Shown here: piece by piece, positions 32,193 through 38,195 of the stretch
How the letters are laid out: the number at the start of each line of letters is the position of its first letter
How positions within the stretch are numbered: position 1 is the first letter of the stretch
Assembly: GCA_031262405.1 (NCBI GenBank)
Contig: JAISHS010000034.1
Span: forward strand, 1-38,195
Origin: Oscillospiraceae bacterium
GTDB lineage: Bacteria > Bacillota > Clostridia > Oscillospirales > Oscillospiraceae
Direction of reading: 5' to 3'
Length of the DNA: 38,195 nt
Translations under genes and position numbers: made by a program
Notes under the pieces: generated by a model
What the model saw: only the letters and a program-made list of their open reading frames with translations
Told to the model about the DNA's origin: nothing
Database searches by the model: none

Positions 32193-33275
32193 ATGGAGAA
32201 AAAAACCCCCTTATATGACCGGCACGTGGCGCTCGGAGGGAAGATTGTTCCCTTTGCGGGCTATCTGTTGCCGGTGCAGTATACCGGAGTGATTGAGGAA
32301 CACCTTGCCGTGCGCAACGAGGCGGGGCTGTTTGACGTGTCCCACATGGGCGAGTTTATTGTGGAGGGCCCCCGGGCGCTGGAGAACTTAAATTACATTC
32401 TTGCCAACGACTTCACGAGTATGACCGACGGGAGGGTTCGCTATACCCCGATTTGCAACGAGGGCGGCGGAGTCGTTGACGATTTGCTGGTATATCGCCT
32501 TTCTGCGGAGAAATATCTGCTGGTGCCGAACGCGGCGAATCGCGCCAAGGATTTTGCCTTTATCAAGGCGCACCTGCTCGGCGGCGTGACGCTGACTGAC
32601 ATTTCCGACTCCGTGGCGCAGATTGCGCTGCAGGGTCCTTGCGCGAAGAAGATTTTGCTTGAGCTGACGGACGAGGCGCTTCTTCCGGAAAAGTATTACA
32701 CCTTTACCCCCGAGGCGAGAGTCGCCGGGGTGAAGTGTCTGCTCTCGCAGACCGGCTATACGGGCGAGCACGGCTATGAGCTTTATTGCGCCGCCGAGGA
32801 CGCCGCAAGGCTCTGGGACGCGCTGCTGGAGTCCGCCGGAGAGAAGCTGACGCTCTGCGGTCTGGGCGCGCGGGACACGCTTAGGCTCGAGGCGTCTATG
32901 CCGCTCTATGGGCACGAGATGGACGAGGCGGTAAGCCCGCTGGAGACGGGTCTTGACTTTGCCGTCAAGATGGCAAAGAGCGATTTTGTGGGCAAGCGCG
33001 CGCTGGAGTCACGGGGTGCGCCGCGCATTACGCGCGTGGGGCTTAAAATGACCGGACGGGGAATTGCCCGCGAGAATTGCGACGTGTTTCTGCCGAACGG
33101 AGATAAAATAGGGCATACCACCTCCGGCACCCACTGTCCCTATCTCGGCGGAGCCTATGCCATGGCGCTTATTGACGTGGAGCATTCTGCAATCGGCACA
33201 AAGCTGTGTGTCAACGTGCGCGGACGGCTCATTGAGGCAGAAGTAGTAGAAATGCCGTTTTACAAACGCGCGTGA
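32193..33275 (+). CDS. gcvT: Glycine cleavage T protein (aminomethyltransferase)
   Basis: A 360-residue folate-dependent aminomethyltransferase. It releases ammonia from the aminomethyl-lipoyl H protein and passes the carbon to tetrahydrofolate, giving methylene-THF. It opens [26 protein letters not shown] and contains [28 protein letters not shown] and [19 protein letters not shown], all GcvT signatures, and the length is normal. AAGGAG precedes ATG 32193. It leads the cluster gcvT-gcvH-gcvPA-gcvPB-lpd, the usual Firmicute order. No glycine riboswitch fits in the 43-base gap upstream. Confidence 0.97.
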   Translation: MEKKTPLYDRHVALGGKIVPFAGYLLPVQYTGVIEEHLAVRNEAGLFDVSHMGEFIVEGPRALENLNYILANDFTSMTDGRVRYTPICNEGGGVVDDLLVYRLSAEKYLLVPNAANRAKDFAFIKAHLLGGVTLTDISDSVAQIALQGPCAKKILLELTDEALLPEKYYTFTPEARVAGVKCLLSQTGYTGEHGYELYCAAEDAARLWDALLESAGEKLTLCGLGARDTLRLEASMPLYGHEMDEAVSPLETGLDFAVKMAKSDFVGKRALESRGAPRITRVGLKMTGRGIARENCDVFLPNGDKIGHTTSGTHCPYLGGAYAMALIDVEHSAIGTKLCVNVRGRLIEAEVVEMPFYKRA

Positions 33276-33290
33276 ACGCGCATTTGTAAA

Positions 33291-33313
33291 AATAATAGAT
33301 AATAAATAATAAT
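33291..33313. repeat. RATAATA heptamer repeat before gcvH
   Basis: AATAATA (33291-33297), GATAATA (33298-33304), AATAATA (33305-33311) and AT. This is the same family as the GATAATA array at 631. Confidence 0.8.
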
Positions 33314-33341
33314 CCATTTTTTTACTCTGGAGGAAAATAAT

Positions 33342-33725
33342 ATGAATATCCCTGCTGATTTGAAGTACACCAAGACACACGAGTGGGCGCAGTTTACCGG
33401 AGAGGGTAAGGCGAAGGTCGGCATCACAGACTTCGCGCAGGATTCTCTGGGCAGTCTTGTCTTTGTAAATCTGCCGGAGCCGGGCGACGAGGTCGCCTGC
33501 GGCGAGAGCTTCGGCGACGTTGAGAGCGTTAAGGCGGTCAGCGAGCTGGTCTGCCCCTTCTCGGGCACGGTAGAGGCGATTAACGAGGAGCTTCTCGACG
33601 CGCCGGAGAAGATTAACGAGGAGCCTTATGACGCGTGGCTGATCGAGGTGTCGGACATTGGCGACTCGGAGGAGCTGATGAACGCGGAGGAATATGCCGA
33701 TTTCTGCGACGAGGAGAATGCGTAG
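33342..33725 (+). CDS. gcvH: Glycine cleavage H protein (lipoyl carrier)
   Basis: A 127-residue lipoyl carrier that shuttles the aminomethyl group between P, T and L proteins. The lipoylation site is K64 in ESVKAVSEL, in the typical hairpin after FGDVE. The opening MNIPADLKYTKTHEWAQ and the SLGSLVFVNLPEPGDEV strand are standard. Length is normal. GGAGG lies upstream of ATG 33342. The gcvPA start codon follows the stop directly. No lipoate ligase or lipoyl synthase gene is in the window. Confidence 0.97.
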   Translation: MNIPADLKYTKTHEWAQFTGEGKAKVGITDFAQDSLGSLVFVNLPEPGDEVACGESFGDVESVKAVSELVCPFSGTVEAINEELLDAPEKINEEPYDAWLIEVSDIGDSEELMNAEEYADFCDEENA

Positions 33726-35063
33726 ATGGGCGACTTCATCTCAACCACTCCGGCCTCTCGACGGGAGATGCTGGAGACTCTGGGGCTGGGCAGTCTTGAG
33801 GAGTTGTATAGGGACATTCCCGCTCAGCTGATACTAAAAGACGGCGCGAACCTGCCGGAGGGTAAGAGCGAATTTGAGGTTTTTCGGCAGATGGAGAGCA
33901 TTGCCGCGAAGAACACGATTTATCGCTCGGTCTTTCGCGGGGCGGGCGCATATCGCCGCTATATTCCCGCTATTGTGAACACCGTTATCTCCAAGGAGAC
34001 CTTTCTGACCGCCTATACCCCCTATCAGGCGGAGATTTCTCAGGGGATTTTACAGTCGATTTTTGAATATCAGACCATGATCTGCCTTTTGACGGGCATG
34101 GACGTCTCGAACGCCTCTCTCTATGACGGGGCAAACGCTGCCGCCGAGGCGGTCGCCATGTGCCGGGGTAAAAAGCGCGAAAAGGCGCTCGTTTCCGCCT
34201 GCGCGAGCCCGGACGTGATTGAGACTGTCAGAACCTATTGCTGGGCCTCCGGAATCGAGCTGGAGCTTATTCCCGAAAAGGACGGCGTGACGGAGCACTC
34301 TTCGCTTGAGGCGATGATTTCGCCGGAGGTTTGCTGTGTCTATTTGCAGCAGCCGAACTACTATGGGCTTATCGAGGACTGTCAGGCCTTCGCGGAGACG
34401 GCGCATCTTCACGGCGCGAAGTTTATAATGGGCGTCGATCCGATTGCAGCGGCTGTCTTAAAGACGCCGGGCGAGTGCGGTGCGGACATCGCCGTCGGCG
34501 AGGGTCAGAGTCTGGGGCTGCCGACTGCCTTCGGCGGGCCCTATCTGGGCTTTATCGCTTCGACCGAGGCGATGAAGCGCGCTCTGCCCGGGCGCATTGT
34601 CGGCGAAACCATAGATTCCGAGGGCAACCGCGCCTTTGTACTTACGCTTCAGGCGCGCGAGCAGCACATTCGCCGCGAGAAGGCCGGTTCAAACGTCTGC
34701 TCGAATCAGGCGCTCTGCGCCATGGCGGCGGCGGTTTACATGGCGGCGATGGGTCCCGACGGACTTAAAAGAGCGGCGGAGCTGTCCCTTTCAAAGGCGC
34801 ACTATCTGGCGGACAAGCTCGGCGCGCTGGGCTTTGAGCTGAAATATAAGGGCGAGTTTTTCCAGGAGTTTGTTACCGTCTGCCCGCCGGGAGTCGATGA
34901 GACGGCACTGCTTAAATTCTTAGAGGCGAGCGGCATCTTGGGCGGTCTGCCAGTGAGCGGAGGGCTGCTCTGGTGCACGACGGAGATGAACACGAAGGGC
35001 GAAATCGACGAGCTTGTCGAGCGCGTTTCGGAGTTTTTGAAGAAGGGGGGCGCGGCGCAATGA
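33726..35063 (+). CDS. gcvPA: Glycine decarboxylase subunit 1 (P protein, N-terminal half)
   Basis: A 445-residue subunit of the PLP-dependent glycine decarboxylase, corresponding to the N-terminal half of single-chain GcvP. It shows YIPSTxx-like opening ISTTPASRREMLETLG, FRGAGAYRRYIPAIV, TAYTPYQAEISQGILQ, YQTMICLLTGMDVSNASLYDG and GGPYLGFIASTEAMKRALPGRIVG, all characteristic. It starts one base after the gcvH stop with a GAGGAG upstream, and its end overlaps gcvPB by 4 bases (ATGA), so the two halves are made in step and form a heterodimer. Confidence 0.97.
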   Translation: MGDFISTTPASRREMLETLGLGSLEELYRDIPAQLILKDGANLPEGKSEFEVFRQMESIAAKNTIYRSVFRGAGAYRRYIPAIVNTVISKETFLTAYTPYQAEISQGILQSIFEYQTMICLLTGMDVSNASLYDGANAAAEAVAMCRGKKREKALVSACASPDVIETVRTYCWASGIELELIPEKDGVTEHSSLEAMISPEVCCVYLQQPNYYGLIEDCQAFAETAHLHGAKFIMGVDPIAAAVLKTPGECGADIAVGEGQSLGLPTAFGGPYLGFIASTEAMKRALPGRIVGETIDSEGNRAFVLTLQAREQHIRREKAGSNVCSNQALCAMAAAVYMAAMGPDGLKRAAELSLSKAHYLADKLGALGFELKYKGEFFQEFVTVCPPGVDETALLKFLEASGILGGLPVSGGLLWCTTEMNTKGEIDELVERVSEFLKKGGAAQ

Positions 35064-36460
35064 AGCTGTTATTTGAAAAGAGCGTAGAAGGATGCGCGCT
35101 ATCCATTCTGCCGGAGCTTGACGTGCCGGAATACCGCCTCTCGGAGGGCGCTCTTCGCCTTAAGGCGCCGAAGCTTCCTCAGCTGAGCGAGACGGATATT
35201 GATCGCCACTACTCCGAGCTTGAGAGACGCGCCTTCGGCGTGAACAACGGGTTTTATCCTCTGGGCAGCTGCACGATGAAATATAATCCGCGCGTAAATG
35301 AAGCGATCGCGGCGCTGCCCGGCTTCACGCAGGTCCACCCGCTCCAGCCGTCGGACACGGTTTCCGGCTGCCTTGAGGTTTTGAAATTGGCGGGGGGGGA
35401 ATTGTGCGAAATTACGGGGATGGACGCGATGACCTTTCAGCCGGCGGCGGGGGCGCACGGTGAGCTGACCGGTGTTATGTTAATCAAGAAGTATCACGAG
35501 GCGCGCGGAGATTTCTCTCGCGATAAGATTATTGTGCCGGATTCTGCACACGGGACGAACCCCGCGACGGCGGCGATGTGCGGGATGAAGGTTATAAATG
35601 TGCCCTCCGGCGCGGACGGCTGCGTCGATCTCGGCAGGCTCAGGGCGGTTTTGGGTCCGGACACGGCGGGGCTGATGCTGACCAATCCGAACACGGTGGG
35701 TATTTTTGACCGGAACATTTTGGAAATTACAAATCTTGTGCACGAGGCGGGCGGTCTCAACTATTATGACGGGGCGAATCTCAACGCGATTATGGGTGTG
35801 GTGCGTCCCGGAGATATGGGCTTTGACTGCGTGCATCTCAACCTGCACAAGACCTTTTCCACGCCGCACGGCGGCGGCGGTCCCGGCGCGGGAGCCGTTG
35901 GCTGCAAGGGGTTTTTGGCGCCTTATCTCCCGAACGGCTATGGTGAGGACAGGCCGGAGAGTATAGGCCGCGTGAAGGCTTTTTACGGGAATTTTCTTGT
36001 TGTTGTGCGCGCGCTTGCCTATCTGCTCATGCTCGGGCGCGAGGGCGTGACTCTTGCGGCGCAAATGGCCGTTTTGAACGCCAATTATATGAAGAAACGC
36101 TTGGCTGAGTGCTATGCCGTCTCGCACGAGGGCATTTGTATGCACGAATTTGTCGTGACTCTCGAGCGCGAGGCTAAGGAGCGGCACGTGACGGCGATGG
36201 ACGTCGCGAAGGCGCTGCTCGACAAGGGAATTCACCCGCCGACGATGTATTTTCCGCTGATTGTGCATGAGGCGCTGATGATTGAGCCGACGGAGACGGA
36301 GAGCAAGGAGACGCTGGATTTGGCTTGCGAGGCTTTTCTTGAGGTCTATCGCGACTGCATGGCGGCCGAGACGCCGTCGCAGCATCCGCTCACGACGGTG
36401 ATTCGGCGTCCCGATGAGGTGCGCGCGGCGAGAGAGTCAAAGCTTATTTATAAGTTTTGA
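35060..36460 (+). CDS. gcvPB: Glycine decarboxylase subunit 2 (P protein, C-terminal half)
   Basis: A 466-residue subunit that carries the PLP lysine, K264 in HLNLHKTFSTPHGGGGPGAG. FYPLGSCTMKYNPR, FQPAAGAHGE and DSAHGTNPATA are the usual GcvPB signatures. The ATG at 35060 overlaps the gcvPA stop (ATGA) and gives the family N-terminus KLLFEKSVEG. An upstream in-frame ATG at 34973 would lie in the gcvPA coding region and add 29 unrelated residues, so it is rejected. With GcvPA it decarboxylates glycine and loads the aminomethyl group on GcvH. Confidence 0.97.
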   Translation: MKLLFEKSVEGCALSILPELDVPEYRLSEGALRLKAPKLPQLSETDIDRHYSELERRAFGVNNGFYPLGSCTMKYNPRVNEAIAALPGFTQVHPLQPSDTVSGCLEVLKLAGGELCEITGMDAMTFQPAAGAHGELTGVMLIKKYHEARGDFSRDKIIVPDSAHGTNPATAAMCGMKVINVPSGADGCVDLGRLRAVLGPDTAGLMLTNPNTVGIFDRNILEITNLVHEAGGLNYYDGANLNAIMGVVRPGDMGFDCVHLNLHKTFSTPHGGGGPGAGAVGCKGFLAPYLPNGYGEDRPESIGRVKAFYGNFLVVVRALAYLLMLGREGVTLAAQMAVLNANYMKKRLAECYAVSHEGICMHEFVVTLEREAKERHVTAMDVAKALLDKGIHPPTMYFPLIVHEALMIEPTETESKETLDLACEAFLEVYRDCMAAETPSQHPLTTVIRRPDEVRAARESKLIYKF

Positions 36461-36461
36461 A

Positions 36462-36475
36462 AATAATAAATAATA
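36462..36475. repeat. AATAATA heptamer repeat, 2 copies
   Basis: Two AATAATA copies (36462-36468, 36469-36475) directly after gcvPB. They belong to the RATAATA family seen at 631 and 33291. Confidence 0.65.
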
Positions 36476-36504
36476 GGTAAAATATAATAAGTATTTAAAA
36501 AGAA

Positions 36505-36528
36505 TCCCGCGTCGGGAACGGCGCGGGA
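36505..36528 (+). promoter_or_regulatory. Hairpin covering the dihydrolipoamide dehydrogenase ribosome binding site
   Basis: TCCCGCG (36505-36511) pairs with CGCGGGA (36522-36528). The right arm holds the GGGAG ribosome binding site, so the stem would hide it. It may set a low translation level for the gene relative to gcvPB, or be a remnant terminator without a T-tract. Confidence 0.5.
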
Positions 36529-36538
36529 GATGTATATT

Positions 36539-37999
36539 ATGAGGGTTGAGACTTTGGAAAAACAGTTTGATTTGATAGTTATCGGCGCGGGGACGGGCGG
36601 CTATACGGCGGCGATTTGCGCCGCGCGCGAGGGGTACTCAGTCTGCATTCTCGAGCCGCGAGAGGCGGGGGGAACCTGCCTCAACCGCGGCTGCATTCCG
36701 ACAAAGACGCTCATGCACTCGGCGCAGCTTTACAGGGAGCTGCGTGAGGCGGAGAAATTCGGGATTTCGGCGGCGGAGGTAACGCTTGACACGGAGAGGC
36801 TCTATGCCCGAAAGGACGAGGTTGTGTCACAGCTGCGCGCCGGGATAGAGGGGCTGCTTAAGGCAAATAAGGTTGAGTATATTGCCGAAAAGGGCGAGAT
36901 TACGGACATACATGGGGATATTAAAACGGTTAAAACGGCGTCTTATGTTCTGAAAGCTCCGAAAATACTCGTGGCGACGGGCTCTAAACCATTTGTGCCG
37001 CCGATTCCCGGGACGGATTTGCCGGGGGTGGTTACGAGCGACGAGATTCTCAGCTGGAAGGGCGGGCTTCCCGCGTCGCTGGCGATTATCGGCGGCGGCG
37101 TTATCGGGGTTGAGATTGCGACGATTTTCAGCGATCTCGGGAAGAGAGTCGTGCTGATCGAGGCCTTGGAGCGTCTTTTGCCCGGCATGGACAGGGAGAT
37201 TTCCCAGAACCTTTCCATGATATTAAAAAGAAGAGGCGTCGAGATATTCACATCCGCGACTGTCGAGTCCATAATTAAATTACAAAATAATTATGTAAAC
37301 CTTGAGAGCGACGGCGCGGAAGGCGAAAATGTGCACGAAACGCTGCAAATAGACTTAAAACGCAAGGGTGAGCAGGTAGGGGTTCAGGCGGGTTTAGTGC
37401 TGGTTGCGGTGGGGCGCAGGGGGTATCTGGAGGGCTTGTTTGCCGAGGGGCAGCAGCCGGAGAGTGACAGGGGGCTTGTTGTGGACGAGTACTTTGAGAC
37501 GAGCGTACCCGGGGTCTATGCCGTCGGCGATATTGTTTCTGGCGGGATTCAGCTGGCGCATATGGCGGGCGCTCAGGCTCACAACGCTGTGGCGCATATG
37601 GTCGGGAAAGAGCCGGAGCTTGATCTGGGCGTCGTGCCATCCTGTGTCTATACGAACCCGGAGATTGCCGCCGTCGGTTTGAGTGAGGCACAGGCCAAGG
37701 AGCTTGGGATTAAGGTGAGGGTTGGAAAATACCCGATGAGCGGCAACGGCAAGACAGTAATTCAAGGGGGCGAGCGTGGGTTTATTAAGCTGGTGTTCGA
37801 CGCGGACAGCACCGTTTTGCTCGGGGCGCAGCTCATGTGCGAGAGGGCGACGGATCTTGTCAGCGAGCTTGCCACCGCGATTGTCAATAAGCTTACCGCG
37901 AAGCAGCTCGAGCGGGTCATTCGCCCGCACCCGACGTTCTCGGAGGCTGTGAGCGAGGCCGCCGCAGGGGGGTTTGGGAAGTCGATTTATATTAAGTAA
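36539..37999 (+). CDS. lpdA: Dihydrolipoamide dehydrogenase (L protein)
   Basis: A 486-residue FAD flavoprotein (start ATG 36539, nine bases after GGGAG; ATG 36530 is the alternative and adds three residues). It has an N-terminal GAGTGGY nucleotide-binding loop, redox cysteines C47 and C52 in GGTCLNRGCIPTK, a second Rossmann motif IIGGGVIGVE, the FAD element VYAVGDIV, and the catalytic pair H464/E469 in HPTFSEA. It reoxidises the lipoyl arm of GcvH with NAD+. There is no N-terminal lipoyl domain. Residues about 250-275 carry a slightly longer, charged segment than usual. As the last gene of the gcv cluster it probably serves glycine cleavage, though it could also serve other complexes. Confidence 0.95.
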   Translation: MRVETLEKQFDLIVIGAGTGGYTAAICAAREGYSVCILEPREAGGTCLNRGCIPTKTLMHSAQLYRELREAEKFGISAAEVTLDTERLYARKDEVVSQLRAGIEGLLKANKVEYIAEKGEITDIHGDIKTVKTASYVLKAPKILVATGSKPFVPPIPGTDLPGVVTSDEILSWKGGLPASLAIIGGGVIGVEIATIFSDLGKRVVLIEALERLLPGMDREISQNLSMILKRRGVEIFTSATVESIIKLQNNYVNLESDGAEGENVHETLQIDLKRKGEQVGVQAGLVLVAVGRRGYLEGLFAEGQQPESDRGLVVDEYFETSVPGVYAVGDIVSGGIQLAHMAGAQAHNAVAHMVGKEPELDLGVVPSCVYTNPEIAAVGLSEAQAKELGIKVRVGKYPMSGNGKTVIQGGERGFIKLVFDADSTVLLGAQLMCERATDLVSELATAIVNKLTAKQLERVIRPHPTFSEAVSEAAAGGFGKSIYIK

Positions 38000-38195
38000 T
38001 ACACATTATATTTATTATATTTGTATTAAATTTTCCGCGTTACAACGCGGCGTGACAGCGTGGAACCCACGCTGAGGGATGTTACCCCATTTCTCTTTTT
38101 GTTCGCAAAAAGAGAAACCGGGTAACGCCTGAAAGAGAAAAACGATTGGGGGCTTTCCGAAGCGCCCCCTCGTCGAAGCAAGCTCCATATCCCTC
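38000..38195. other. Structured intergenic DNA with three hairpins
   Basis: No gene is seen. Three inverted repeats follow one another: CCGCGT/ACGCGG (38035-38040 with 38045-38050), CAGCGTGG/CCACGCTG (38056-38063 with 38067-38074), and a long stem with GTTACCC/GGGTAAC outer arms (38081-38087 with 38120-38126) and a 12-bp inner stem closed by a TTCG loop (38090-38101 with 38106-38117). The first may end the gcv transcript. The whole resembles a dispersed palindromic repeat and is comparable in style to the window's first 200 bases. Confidence 0.6.

Noticed and set aside
34973-35059. Upstream start for gcvPB at 34973
   Set aside because: It would place 29 unrelated residues before the conserved N-terminus; ATG 35060 overlaps the gcvPA stop as is typical.

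Overview
The window looks like part of a chromosome from a fairly GC-rich, monoderm Clostridia-type Firmicute, possibly a gut Oscillospirales relative. The signs are strong AGGAGG-type ribosome binding sites with several TTG starts, split glycine decarboxylase subunits (GcvPA/GcvPB), a YtrA-type GntR/ABC operon, a BlaI/M56 pair, and a complete type IV pilus assembly set without an outer-membrane secretin. The lineage is inferred from gene content, not from a marker gene. No rRNA, tRNA, CRISPR array or intact mobile element is visible.

Layout. 1-290: GC-rich hairpin-forming spacer. 309-4198: a small hypothetical protein, a MATE exporter, and a self-regulated GntR-ABC ATPase-ABC permease operon. 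4333-7193: a BlaI-type repressor with a recognisable TACA-N2-TGTA operator, overlapping an M56 (BlaR1-like) membrane peptidase whose sensor domain does not look like a penicillin sensor. 7262-7735: a 50-residue protein divergent from a small XRE regulator, with two matched palindromes between them. 7757-14928 (minus): pilO, pilN, pilM, pilD, pilC, pilT, pilB. 15377-26356 (plus): a 3087-residue prepilin with three tandem modules of about 640 residues plus a shorter fourth, all carrying GLUG-type repeats, followed by three small pseudopilin-like proteins. 26449-31430 (minus): an operon encoding a V4R protein, a GGDEF diguanylate cyclase, a hybrid histidine kinase and a REC-HD-GYP phosphodiesterase. 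31802-32149 (plus): a stand-alone Hpt protein. 32193-37999 (plus): the glycine cleavage system gcvT-gcvH-gcvPA-gcvPB and a dihydrolipoamide dehydrogenase. 38000-38195: structured intergenic DNA.

The most interesting unit is 7.7-32.1 kb. The PilB N-terminus has two 24-residue RLG...LxxQ motifs separated by exactly five residues, which is the pattern of the MshEN cyclic-di-GMP receptor. A c-di-GMP synthase, a probable c-di-GMP hydrolase, a hybrid kinase and an Hpt protein lie beside the pilus genes. My reading (inference) is a c-di-GMP-gated type IV pilus that carries or displays a giant, modular, adhesin-like pilin. No ordinary short major pilin is present in the window, so the giant protein is either a tip/minor subunit or the main secreted product.

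Two places look like frameshifts. At the 3' end of the giant pilin the -1 frame continues with the YGNW motif that ends every other module. At the 3' end of the V4R gene an alternative frame runs 23 codons further and stops just before the cyclase start. Heptanucleotide tandem repeats (RATAATA family at three sites, GAACAGT at one) recur in spacers.
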